From assembly GCA_036186865.1 (NCBI GenBank), contig AP025051.1, positions 17,190,850 to 17,254,849 on the forward strand: 64,000 bases of DNA, written 5' to 3'. This DNA comes from Eustoma russellianum. Taxonomy: Eukaryota; Streptophyta; Magnoliopsida; Gentianales; Gentianaceae. Of the stretch, positions 22,151-33,674 are shown piece by piece. A model generated the notes under the pieces. That model searched no databases. It was not told where the DNA came from and saw only the letters and a program-made list of their open reading frames with translations. The first letter of the stretch is position 1, and each line of letters starts with the position of its first letter. A program made the translations under genes and the position numbers.

Positions 22151-25100
22151 TGTAGCGCCCCGCCCGAAACCAGAGTTCCGGCTTAGTGCACCCGCCATAC
22201 TCTACTCCATAGAGTACAAGGCGTCGATACCATACATGTGCATGTCAACATGAATTGTAATCGATATAGCGGAAGCATCTTAAAATAAGCTCATGACATG
22301 CATAATATTATTACAAACCATTCAAATCCACACAACCACAAATACAGTTTCTCACGATAATTTTATTACATCACAATAAAATAAAGCTCACACAACAGGT
22401 ACATAGCTTCAGCCTACATCTTCTCTCACGGATACTCTATCTGGGGTTCCTCCTCAATGAACACGGCATCAGGGTCCCTGTTTTCTGAAATGTTTAGAGG
22501 CAAGTATGAGCGATAACCACCATCTTTTAATCGCTCAGCAAGTATTCTTTATAGATACTTCATGTGGATCATACATGGAGAGACAAGTAGTAATAAAGTA
22601 ACAATATACATAATTACATCTCCATTTATAATGATAGCATTATATATATGAATAAAATAGAACATAAGCTTTTGCATCATACCTTATGGGTCGTGTCATT
22701 CTTCCTCAGCATATCCTTAGCCTACTTTCCGTACTTGAGCACTAATCCATCTTATACTAAGATCATGGCTTATAATCATCACTTCTACGTGCATAATCTT
22801 CCTTAGTCATCTTATAGCATCATGATTGTACAAATATACTAATCACTAACTAAGGGACATGATCATGACATGATGCATAAAACATGACTTTTCATAAAAT
22901 GGCTTTTCGTAAACATGACTTTTCATAAACATGACTTTTCGTGAACATGACTTTTCATAAACATGACATTTCATAACTTGACATGATTTTCATAACTTGC
23001 ATAACATGACATTTTCATAACATGAAGACATAACATTTTCATCATTGGCTATAGCACTTTTCATAAGAATAATAACACACGACATACCGATCGATTCTCC
23101 ATATAGTACATGTACGACATAAACATCATAAACATATGTACATGTACTAACGGTGACGCGCTATGACGGAGATCCCGTGTCCCAGACCCGGTGTTACACT
23201 CGGCCATATACGTAATCATATGCCCCTGACATCTACCACCCCGGTACCGATGTCACGCCGGCGAACATAACATAGTCATAATCATGAACATAACATAACA
23301 TATCGTGTGTCAATGAAATCGATCGTCTCGTGTTTATTATTCACATGCATATGAACTTTTAAAACATGATATGCACAAGACATCTTTCAAACTTTATTTT
23401 CGTGCAACATGAGACTTGTTCATATGAAATATTATGGTAGGCTACATCGTATAACATCCTCGTTTACTTATTTTCATCCTACATATCATAACTTAAAGAA
23501 AATCCCACTTTGACCATTAAGTGGCCATTCGGCCATAGCAACCCAAAACAGCCCATTTTCCTCATTTTTCATCCAACACTACTTTCTTAATTTGTATTTC
23601 CAAATACACCTCATATTCCAACACTTAAAGGAATCAACCTTAAATTCCTAATTTCTTCTACTTCTCACTTACAAGTACCTCAACATATACCATACTTTAT
23701 TCATTACCACACATTTTACATATAAGGCTCCATAGTATTTAACTTAAGGAACATTTTTGATTCTAAAGTGGCCTTGAGGCCGAATATATACCTTATGTGT
23801 ATATATATGTATATACGAAATATTATGTACATATATAAGGAGATTTATATTCTTAACGACTTAAACCATGTATATATATGTAGAACTATATCCATGTATA
23901 CTTCTTTAACATGTCACAATTCATTTCTTCATTTTTATACTATAGGCCGAAAGTTTGGCCTAGTATTATACCTATTTATATTTCATTTTTCTTTCTTTTA
24001 TGTACATGTTGTAAGTTGTATGTATATATATATTGCTTTTTATCCTTTTCCTTAATCTTAAGGACATAACAACTAGAAAATATATATAAACATAAACATG
24101 ATGGAAAACATACAAATGTACTTCTTGAGCCATATTCATCATCTATTGCACATCTTGTGGATGGAATGATGAAACTCAAATGAAATACTCAAATAGGCCA
24201 CTTGGCCGCGTATATGTGGTGTATATATGAAGATGATGATCATCAAACAACCATTTCAACCATGTATATAAATCATGCTTATGATGCATACATAAACATG
24301 TTAAAGACATGATCTTGAAACATATGAACACTAAAATACATAAACATACAAACATGATGATCATCATAAAAGAAAACATATTTAAAACAACAAAAGTTGT
24401 ATTCTTTGCATACCTTTCTTAAGGTTCTTTATTTCATATCATTTGTTCAAAGTTTATATCTATTTGTAAATATATGTATATTACCGTATGTATGCACCTA
24501 TGTATGTATATATATAAACTCACCGTATATATATTTATATACATATAGCCTTTTATAGGTATAATTACATATATTTATATATTTATTTCACTTACAATCA
24601 TATATTTTCCTTATTCTTAGAACAAAACTTGAACATACTACATGATGATCCCATTTTTGATATGAACATAAGTATTAAATTTTGAAAGCCATGAAGGATC
24701 TAGGAAGAGTACTTGCCTTGGTTCACCTCTCTTACACTTAGAAGATGTCTCCTTCACTTGGTTTGGAAGAGAGTTCTTCTTCCTTCCTTCCTAGTATACA
24801 CGGTTTTTAGGGTTTAAAAGAAGGGTTAGTGAGCAACTTATGAAACTAAACATATGGAAGAATCAAACTTAAACTTCATAAAGTTCTTACCTTAATTGCC
24901 TTTGATTCTAGATGCTACAACCTTCTTGAATCTTTCTTAGTTGATGGAGTGTTTATGGTACTTGATTTGAGTGATGTTGGTGTGAAGAAAGGAGAAGAAA
25001 ATCTTCTCCTTATGGAGAGGGAAGTTTTGGCCAATATAGGGAAGAAGGAGGGTGTTGGAGTGTTCTTGAGTTTTTCCTTGGAGATAGTATGAAATTGGTT

Positions 25101-25589
25101 GGTTGAAGATGCAATTATGTGAGGAGTTAAAGAAGAAATAATATTCTACTTTCTAAGGGGGGTGGCCGACCAAGCATGGAAGGGAAATGGGGCGGGAGAC
25201 AAACTTTTGGCAAGTATGGGTTGAAGGGATGGGTTAAGGTAAGATTCTTGAGCATGCTATTATTTTAATCTAAGTGTAAGACAAGTTGTCTTCACTTTTC
25301 TTTTTCTTTTTCCTTTTATTTTACTTTGTATGTATATAATTGTTTTTCTTTTATTTAATGTAGTATAAAATTGTTGTGTCATGTATTTCTTTTTGATTTA
25401 ATTTATCCTAATAGTTGAAGTTGTTATTAACTAATTTAATTGGGTTTTTATTGTATAGACTCAAACGTTTGTGATATTTTTGCTAATGTATTTGGTATAC
25501 CAGTCTAGTTTTATGAATCGTACACCTACGAAATTATATTTACGGTATTGGAAGTGGTTACGACATAACGAATTTTCCGGGCTGTAACA
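22151..25589 (-). repeat. Element A 5' LTR (right copy)
   Basis: The LTR spans 3,439 bp, starts TGTAGCGCCCCG at 22151 and ends GGGCTGTAACA at 25589. It differs from the left copy by scattered substitutions and small indels in (TA)n tracts. It carries the micro-exon block (22426-22484) with a better acceptor (TTTCAG), the GAGCGAT hairpin (22508-22536) and the GC donor-like site (exon side ending 24717). As the 5' LTR it should hold the promoter. I cannot place a TATA box or start site with confidence. Confidence 0.92.
22426..22484 (-). other. LTR micro-exon, A 5' LTR
   Basis: This has the same 59-nt block as at 13935-13993, here behind a canonical TTTCAG acceptor on minus. The frame ends FIEEEPQIEYP and TGA. 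Both LTR copies keep the frame. The putative intron back to the GC donor at 24717 is about 2.23 kb. Confidence 0.5.
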
Positions 25590-25594
25590 GATAG
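25590..25594. repeat. Right target-site duplication of element A (gatag)
   Basis: GATAG directly follows the right LTR of A and matches 13655-13659. Confidence 0.95.
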
Positions 25595-26154
25595 GGTGGT
25601 GGAAAATAAAGAATAATGATTGTTCTTGGGTTAAGGGAATGATGGAATTTAAAGTCCTTTTTGCATGTTGTTCAATTGGGTGTATGTTTTACACAATGTA
25701 AGACATAGCAATAAGTGAGGATAAGAACAAAGAAGATTACTCAAAATTATTCTAAACTTTAAACTAGTAGGCGGTTGGAAAGATTGGGAGGAAAGAGTGA
25801 ATCTTGCATGAATCTCCTTTGGTCAATAAAAAAGAATGATGTGATTGTTGTAAGCAAAGTAGAGGTGGAGCAAGAAGAAGGTGATGAGGGTATGAAAGAT
25901 GTGCCTTGCAAGTAACCAATTTTCTTGGTTCCCTATCCCCTTCTTGACCGAGATTCTTTTTTTGTAGTATAAGGTAAAGAATAGTGCAAGTTTGTAGATG
26001 ATATTGTGACTTAAAGCGTATCCATCACAGGTTAATTAGGTGAAAACAGTTCAGATTTGGTTATACTAATGTTCACGAATTTTGAACTTACTGTTTTGTC
26101 GGACTTCCCATTCATTTGGCTTTCTCTGTAGCCCTAAGGATGCGGGTTGTAACA
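25595..26154 (-). repeat. Element C 5' LTR, remainder after element A
   Basis: It resumes GGTGGTGGAAAATAAAG exactly as the uninterrupted C LTR does at 7143, and ends GCGGGTTGTAACA at 26154. In element orientation this is the start of the 5' LTR. A short AGGTGAAAACAGTTCAGATT insertion-like difference lies near 26039-26058 relative to the left LTR. Confidence 0.88.
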
Positions 26155-29126
26155 ACTTGTCTTGACTTTCATTCTCTTCTCCTTCCTTAGTCACTTACAT
26201 TCTCCTCCTTCACCCAATTAAGTTTCATGCATGCCTTACATCTTCCCTCTCTCTTTTCTTTCCATTGTCTCCATAAGAAATCATGATTGGATTCCCTCCC
26301 CACTATCATTGCAAATTTTGGCCATCAAGGTGGATACAAAGGAAAATACTCTGATTTCACCTCACTACTTCATTTCATTCTTCCCACCTTCTCTCAACTT
26401 CAATAAAACTTCATATTCTCTCTCAAGTCTTCATATTTCCCCAAATCTTTCCCAAGAACCAAGGTCTTCATGCTAGGTAAGAGAAATCTTCCACCTTCTT
26501 ACGACACCAAAAATTCTACCACTCACTTTACATGCACAACTTACACATCCATCACATATTCCTTTTCTTTTTTCCATAAACAATGATGAAGAATTCATCA
26601 CCCCTTTAATCCCTTTAATTTCGGCCACAAGTGGGGAGGAAGAAAAGGACTCCTTCCATTTCCATCACTTCGTCTCTTACACTTTTTTTCTCCACCCAAC
26701 CACAATACATGCACTTATATACTCTTACCTTTCTCTCTTTTCAAACCACAACAAATGGTGGAACCCCTCCACTACTTCCTAAAGTTTCGGCCAACGTAGA
26801 GGAAACAAATAAGCAAGACCGCTTCCTACCCATTCACTTCTACTTTTCACTCCACTCTCCTTATACGAAAAATTCTCCTCCTTCCCTTTACTCCCTCTTC
26901 TCTCTCTAAGCCGAAATTCTCCCCTTCTTTATCCTCCAAAAACTGTGGATTTCCAAGCATAAGTAGAAGAAGAGTTTTTCTAATTCAAGTGTGGAAAACA
27001 AGCTTCTAGTAAGAGAATCTCCAAGGTAATGATATTCTACCCTTCATTCCATTACTTTCTCTCGTTTCCTTCTCCAAGATCATTCAAATCCCACCCCTCG
27101 CCCGAGCTAGGCCGAGAGTTTACCACAATCAAGCAGGAAGAAGTTTTCAATTTTGGAAATTAGGAATCTTCAAACAGCTCCAAGGTAAGATTGTAGTAGG
27201 TTGATTTTAGAACCTCTTAAGTCTTTCTTCTTTAAAAAAGACCAATTCTCCCTCCATTTAGCCACCTAGGCTGAGGACATAAGCAAGGGGGAGACGAAGA
27301 AATCTTTGCCATTTTTAGGTCAAGTTCAAAGGATAAGGCAAGTACTCTTCTTGATTTCTTCATGCAGGTTGAAAAATACATCATTTATGTTCACTTATCA
27401 AATTGGATCATGCATGCATATGTTTAAATGGATTTCTACTATGATCATATAAAAAGAATGGATTTTGCCTGCTAAATGTATGAAGACGTGTGTTTCTTGA
27501 ATCTATGCATACTTGAGGCTAAGAAGGTGTTAAAAAGAGGCATGCATGTCAAGTTTATGGTATGTGTAGGTCACATATGTATGTGCATGTCATATTTGAT
27601 GGAAGAGTTGTCGTGCATGCTCATTTCTTGAAAAAGTGTTGATTATACCTTTAATTTTTTTTGAAGAAGTGTATTTAAGGACCAGTTTGCACCATTTTCT
27701 TGTGCATTTTTGTGATGATCATGATGCATATGTTCATCCATGATTTTTAGTTTTGATATATGTTAAAAGGCTTGATTTATCATGATTATGATTCATTATA
27801 ATTTGTCCTATATTGCATGGGCATGAAAGTTTGTTTCTTTGGTGATATTCATGTCATCTCCATGAATATTCATCTTAAACTGGGTCTGTTTTGGGCCTCT
27901 TTTATTAGACATGAGTCATCACCATCATTTGAGGTGTATTCTTAATGTTCATGGCATAAGGATGTATATTTTTATGGGTTTCATCATCATATGTATTTGC
28001 ATGCAAATTGCATCTTGACCCTCACTATGATCATGGTTCTTATGTTCATATTTTGAAGGAAGTACCATGCATGAGTTTAGATGTGTTAAATTCAAAAGTT
28101 TCATGTATCATCTTGATAATAAAGAAACAAGTCAAGAAGCATGTAAATGTGTGTGATAAGTTAAAGTGGCTAGAGAAGTAAAATCACCTTGCATGCATGA
28201 TGTGATAAACAAGTTGAAAAATCATGTGAGCATGTGTAAGTGATTTCGGCCAAGTGGCCATAGTTGTGTGCCATGATGTTGTTTGAATATTACTTAAGCA
28301 TATATATGTAAAGAGATGTATATTGTACATTATATGAGTGACAAATTAAAGGATGTGTTGAATAAGTAAATTCAAGAAGTGGTATTATGTAACCAGCCCA
28401 ATTATAGGGGTGTTTTGAATATTTGAACCGAGAAGCACTTAGAGGAGTAAAAAGGTAATTTCTCAATTTCAAAACAGGTAGAAAGTGGGATGTTTTGAAG
28501 GCCACAAAACAAAAGAAGAATTGGACTAAATAAGACAAAGATTTTAGGGGTTAAAAGGGCCAAAAAAATGGGTTGTTTTATGAGCCAAAATTGAGAGCAC
28601 CTTACGAAGGGCAAAATGGAAGTTTCACACAAGTTATGGTATGAACCCTAAGCCAACTAATGACCTTAGGAGCTGAAAGGATTAGAGGCTAAAATCAGCC
28701 CCACAACCGAGCATACTTGCATACATACATGAAACTATGTTTTAAAACGATATGTTTTATCATACGATACATGTTTGCGAAATGTTTTCACCACGTGATA
28801 TATTTCAAAGAGATTATACTGCATGATATGCTTTTAAAGAAAGGTTTGATCACATGATACATTTTAAAGGGATTTAAACAAAGCATGCCATGGGACAATT
28901 GATTTTGATGACAGTTTATGATACAATGAAAACATATATGTTTATATGATGATATGATTCGCTGCTTCATAGCCTATATGTTATATAGTTGGAGGCAGGA
29001 CTGACATTAGGTGGAGGAGAGATGATGTCAGTGGCATACAGCATATTATAGTTACCAAAGGCCGTCATGGCATTAGAACCTAGCAGAGTACGGTGGGTGC
29101 ACCGTGCCGAGATCCTTGGCGCTACA
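26155..29126 (+). mobile_element. Element D 5' LTR, second fragment
   Basis: It continues the D LTR from ACTTGTCTTGAC to ...CCTTGGCGCTACA at 29126, directly before a primer site. At ATGGTGGAACC it does not switch to segment X, so this is the complete form of the LTR. It has several donor-like sites: CTAG|GTAAGAG (26477), CCAAG|GTAATG (27026), CCAAG|GTAAGATT (about 27185) and AAG|GCAAGTACT (27338). Unlike A, C, E and F I find no micro-exon block near its 3' end. Open frames at 26231-26909 and 28290-28970 look like chance frames. Confidence 0.82.
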
Positions 29127-29128
29127 GG

Positions 29129-29140
29129 TGGTATCAGAGC
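29129..29140 (+). promoter_or_regulatory. Element D primer binding site (initiator tRNA-Met)
   Basis: TGGTATCAGAGC follows the LTR end GCTACA by two bases, the same arrangement as in C, E and F. Confidence 0.92.
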
Positions 29141-29411
29141 CGAGGCTCTAGATACACAGCGGGCAACATAAGATAAACAACGACATGTACTTAGGCTATG
29201 ATCTTAGAATTTAAGTTATGATTTTAGACTGAGTATGCTAGCCTTAGAATAAGTCCCTTAGAATGGTTCAGTGGTACCAATTATTATAACCTTGCCTAAG
29301 TACCAGATAAAACATTTAGGCTATTCCTTTCAGAATATGCACTGATCGATAATGCGCGATGTTTATTTATGTGTCTGTAACTAATTATGTGAAAATGACA
29401 GTTCCGATAAG
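29141..29411 (+). other. Element D untranslated leader
   Basis: This 271-bp leader lies between the primer site and the gag ATG and contains GATCTTAGAATTTAAG-type repeats like the leaders of A, E and F. No open frame is seen. Confidence 0.5.
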
Positions 29412-30910
29412 ATGGCGTCGCGATCATGCAGTAGAGCGCGAGATGATAGACTAGCACAGTTGCCTCCCCGCCCCAGGAACCACCAGCTGTAGAGCCGATA
29501 CCGCCACCACTAGAGTCCGTTCCACCTCCGCAGGCTTAGGGCCCTGGAGGTAGGGGTGTTAACGAACCAAACCGAACCGAATACTAGGTTTTTGAATTCA
29601 GATTTGTTTGACTAAACGAATTGTTCGGTGCTGGTTCGTTTAGCTAAACGAACTTTAAAATTGGTTCGAGTTTTGCTTGATAACCCTTTAATTGTTTAAA
29701 CGAGCCGAATAGTTCACGAATAGTTTGGCTTGTTTTAGTAAACAAACCCAAATAGTTGTTCGAATTCGGTTCGTTTACCAAACATTAACAAACAAATACG
29801 AACCGAACACGAACCGGACTTGAACAGTTTGCAAACTATTCAATTCGTTGAACAGCCCTACCTGGAGGTATACCACATGCATTTTTCGACGTCATGATAC
29901 AATTGGGTCAGGCAGTTGTGAATGCCCAGGCTGCACCTACAGCACCACCCCCATAGTTGCATCAGCAAGTGGGCACATGATTCTATTTTAGGGAGATGAA
30001 GAGGTCCCGAGTACCCAATTTGGAGTGGGGACCAATCCAGACAAATCCCAGGTACTGCTTGATCAGGTGGAGAACTGCTTCGAGTTGTTGCAGGTGCCAG
30101 ATGAGATTAAGACACAGATTATCTGGCCGTTTATGATTGGCGAGGCCAATCAGTGGTGGAAGACCATTATCCGGCATTTGACCAGGCAAGTTGCATGCGC
30201 TAGATTCTTGGATGAGTTATGAAAGTTCTACATTCCCCTGTCGATGACTATTCGGAAGATCAGGGAGTTCGAGGCTTTGAGACAGGAGACCGGCGTTACT
30301 GCTTCAGAGTACGCTAATCGGTTTACTGCATTGGGCCACTATGTTCCGTCTGTGATGGCAAATGAGAGGCTCAATTTGATCAAGTTTGAGCGCGGCCTTA
30401 ATTCAAGAATCGGGACCTAAATCGTCAATGCAAATTCAGATAGTTTTGGTCAGCTGCTAAATGCCTACTTCAGAATAGAGGAGGACATTGCCCGGAGAGA
30501 TGAGGAGGCCAGAGGCAAAAGGCCTCGGGTTATTGCTGATGATCGGTCCAGTCAGCAGACAAAATTTCAGAGGAGGCCAGGTGGACAACCCCGTCCCACC
30601 ATTGGCCACAGCCACAGTTCCAACAACAGGGCCATCGTCAGTCAATTCCCCAGTGCCAGTTCCACCGGCCACTCTTACCGCAGCGTGCTATTTCGATATG
30701 TCATACTGTCCAGCGACAACACACGGGTTCAGATGAAAACTAGCGCACCTTTTAGCTGGGGTAAGATGGAACACATGATGAGAGACTGTCCAGAGCGGAG
30801 AGTTGGGCCTCATGGAGGTGTGCAGTAGCAGGGAGGACTTCCACAGGTTATCTCCTAGGCCAAGGTTATAACGGACACTGTGGTTGAGGATGCATTAGAT
30901 ATTGTGGCAG
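29412..30910 (+). pseudogene. gag: Element D gag, broken and carrying a MITE
   Basis: It starts MASRS at 29412, in the position of the gag start of A, E and F. The proline-rich N-terminus is split by a hAT-type MITE (29551-29860). The capsid-like part is recognisable (LLDQVENCFELLQVPDEIK, IGEANQWWKTIIRHL, YANRFTALGHYVP, IKFERGLNSRI), but several frameshifts and stops (for example after DEL near 30220, and TAA for Trp near 30418) break it. One zinc-knuckle remnant survives (GKMEHMMRDCPER) with its Cys pair mutated. It ends at GATATTGTGGCAG|GTACAC, which still matches the gag-pol splice donor of the other families although pol itself is gone. Confidence 0.85.
29551..29860. mobile_element. hAT-type MITE in D gag (310 bp)
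   Basis: The ends are near-complementary: TAGGGGTGTTAACGAA on the left, and the reverse complement of the right end reads TAGGGCTGTTCAACGAA. It is flanked by an exact 8-bp target duplication CCTGGAGG (29543-29550 and 29861-29868). TAGGG-type ends with an 8-bp duplication are typical of the hAT superfamily. The interior is AT-rich with repeated GTTTACTAAACGAAC-like motifs and no coding capacity. Confidence 0.88.
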
Positions 30911-31638
30911 GTACACCTAGTTACGAAATTAAATCGCGACTAATGTATCAGTATCTGAATTTTGTATAATAAGTATGAATTGTAACTGTTAAGATACGAT
31001 CTGGTAGTAGAACGAGAATTCCTAAAGAATGATTTATCACTGATTAAGCAACAGAGTTTGTGACATATTGAGACATGAGTGATAACACAAATAAGATATT
31101 AATAGTAGCATGGTTGAAATAGGTTGCAGATATTAGTATCAACAGTGGAATTAACCAGTAATGGTGAGCATACCCTAACTTGGTAAGAATGTGGCGTATT
31201 AATTTATTAAATTACGGGTAAGTAAAGCTAAAACAATTACACAAGTATATAGTACAGTCAACTTGAATTGAATATGTTTGAATCGAAACCAAATAACCGT
31301 TGATAGAAAAGGGTTGACAGTTGAATTGGGGCTTGACCAAATCAGAAGTAACTTTGAAACAATCAAATAACGAAGGAGAAAATGACTGGCCAAGATAGCG
31401 CAACGGGACTGCGGAAGATAGACTGCTTTAGATGTTTAATTTTATGGTTCCCGAGCATAGGGTAGATACCCCTGTACTCAAGTGATAAAATTTTTACATA
31501 GAGCCACGTAAGTTACGATCCTAGAAAAGCATGTCCGAACACGTAATCAGTGCAATAGATTAAGAATGATATTTGAGAAACGTGATAAGGGTGAATTTTG
31601 TAGAGCGACCTTAAGCGATTGATTACTACTCAACTTAC
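30911..31638 (+). other. Element D internal remnant where pol is deleted
   Basis: These 0.73 kb replace the ~3.4-kb pol of A, E and F. No protease, RT, RNase H or integrase motif is readable in any frame; frames at 31199-31403 (-) have no family similarity. It begins with the intron-donor-like GTACACC and ends at the PPT hairpin. Confidence 0.6.
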
Positions 31639-31676
31639 AAGTTTTGAGGACAAAACTTTTTATAGGTGGGGAGGAA
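31639..31676 (+). promoter_or_regulatory. Element D pre-PPT hairpin and polypurine tract
   Basis: The stem AAGTTTTG/CAAAACTT (31639-31658) encloses the same AGGA loop as in E and F. Compared with them, a C-G pair became T-A on both arms, a compensated change. AGGTGGGGAGGAA (31664-31676) then abuts the LTR start TGTTATGAC. Confidence 0.75.
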
Positions 31677-33674
31677 TGTTATGACTTGCACCTCCAAGCC
31701 TTCAGAAAGAAGAAGACAAAAGAATTTAGGTTGAAGAAGATAAGGTGTACCGTAAAGAATCGATTAAATTGTTGTGCCGCGGTAAGCGTTATATGTAGAA
31801 ATTTAGTACACACTAAGATTAACTAAGTGAACTACAGAAGAAAAAAAATAAAATATAAAATAACATAGGTGAAGTAATTAAGTGGACATAAAAATTATGA
31901 CACAACTAATTATTATACCTAAATAAAAGAAAAAGGAAAGTTTGACATAGGTAAAATAAGTTTGTCCTACCTTACCCTACAATGACCGCCCTACCTTATA
32001 CAAATGGAAGAATAATGTATATTCTTATCCTATTAATAATTAATTATCCTATACAAATTAGAAAAATTACAAGTGGATAAATTGTAACCACTTTCTTCCC
32101 ACTAATTCTCAAATTCTTCCAAAAGACCCTACTTCACCTCCTTACCCCCGCTTGACCGCCCCACCCCATCTCCACGCAAGACAACTTGTCTTGCCTTTCA
32201 TTCTCTTCTCCTACCTTAGTCACTTACATTCTCCTCCTTCACCCAATTAAGTTTCATGCATGCCTTACATCTTCCCTCTCTCTTTTCTTTCTCTTGCCTC
32301 CATAAGAAATCATGATTGGATTCCCTCCCCATTACCATTGCAAATTTTGGGCATCAAGGGGGATAAGAAGGAAAATACTCTCATTTCACCTCACCACTTC
32401 ATTTCTTTCTTCCCACCTTCTCTCAAATTCAATACAACTTCATGTTCTCTCTCAAGTTATCTTCAAGTCTTCGTATTTCCTTAAATCATTCCCAAGAACC
32501 AAGGTCTTCATGCTAGGTAAGAGAAATCTTCCACCTTCTTACAACACCAAAAATTCTACCACTCACTTTACATGCACAACTTACACATCCATCACATATT
32601 CCTTTTCTTTTTTCCATAAACAATGATGAAGAATCCATCACCCCTTTAATTTTTGCCACAAGTTGGGAGGAAGAAAAGGACTCCTTCCATTTCCATCACT
32701 TCGCCTCTTATACCTTTTTCTCCACCCAACCACAATACATGCACTCTTACACTCTTACCTTTCTCTCTTTCCAAACCACACCAAATGATGGAACCTGTTG
32801 AGAAATATGATTCTTAAAGGCAATATTGGAGGTTACGACGCTTATGTCATAGAATTAGTTAGTTTCTCACAACAATTCAATTGGTATAAAATTGGTAAAT
32901 ATGTGATAAACAATTTCTAAAACTTATCCTGAAAATCATGTAAAGTTATTTTGAAAACCATCCAGAAGGGGGAGAATGTTGAGAAATATGTTTGTATAAT
33001 TATCAAAGTCATAATTTAAGTGTTGAATACTTAGGAATGTCACACATGATGTTATAAATGATAAAAAGTTGAATAACTGAAGAAAAACGACATGGATCTC
33101 TTGGGTAGGGATACATCGATCGATCGATGTATATAGATCCCTCACGTCAATCGATCGAAGTAAGGCAGGATAGATTCCAAACCTTAATGTGAGACATAGA
33201 TATTTAAACCTGAGACATATTGATCGATCGATGTATACATCGATCAATCAATGTAAGGTGGATTCAATATCTGGACCTCACTGTGAGACATCCATCTCTC
33301 AAGCAGAGGTACTTCGATCGATCGATTTCAAGGGTTTTTTGGAAAATTTTTCTAAAATGTGATAAAATGGTTGTTTTTTTCTTTTGCACGTGATTCATAC
33401 ATGTTTATTGTGTGTTTATAATGTTATTTCAATGAATATTATTATGTCTTGTCACTAATATGCCCTGGAAGTTTCTATAACTTACGAAAAAGGACAAAAG
33501 TGGTATATTGAGTTCTTGTAAGTACTTTACATGGAGAAAATCATGCAGCACACATTTATATCATATTCATCACTATGAAATTGTTATTATATCTATTTCT
33601 AGCCATCGGGGTCATTTTAAGATTTTCTTTATCACCAGGGGTATTTTCATCATTTTACCCCCCAAGGCCAGTTT
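31677..33674 (+). repeat. D 3' LTR tandem unit 1
   Basis: This is the first thing after the D polypurine tract, so it is the start of the 3' LTR. D-type sequence runs from TGTTATGACTTGCACC to ATGGAACC (32795), followed by segment X (32796-33674, with a second TGTTGAG start at 32977). Donor-like CATGCTAG|GTAAGAG lies at 32517. No gene. Confidence 0.82.

Larger units (their letters stand above)
13660..25589 (-). mobile_element. Element A: complete-structure Ty3/gypsy chromovirus, 11.9 kb
   Basis: It has all the structural parts: 5-bp TSD, two ~3.45-kb LTRs with TG...CA ends, an iMet primer site, gag, a short intron, PR-RT-RH-INT with a chromodomain, a hairpin and a purine tract, all on the minus strand. 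The LTRs look nearly identical by eye, so the insertion should be young compared with its host elements C and D. The pol frame is broken by frameshifts, nonsense codons and a ~70-bp AT-rich insertion, so this copy is not expected to be autonomous. Confidence 0.95.
2853..26154 (-). mobile_element. Element C: gag-only Ty3/gypsy retrotransposon with ~4.9-kb LTRs, hosting element A
   Basis: Two long direct repeats flank a 1.6-kb internal region read on the minus strand. The right one (9322-13659 plus 25595-26154) is the 5' LTR and the left one (2853-7684) is the 3' LTR. The internal region keeps a primer site, a gag fragment and a polypurine tract, but no protease, reverse transcriptase or integrase. 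The LTRs are much longer than the internal part, so the element could only move with enzymes supplied in trans. It lies in the D 5' LTR. The left target duplication is lost in a deletion; the right flank starts ACTTG. Confidence 0.85.

Noticed and set aside
28290..28970. Minus-strand open frames in the D 5' LTR as membrane-like small proteins
   Set aside because: Hydrophobic runs come from AT-rich composition; there is no conserved equivalent in the other families.
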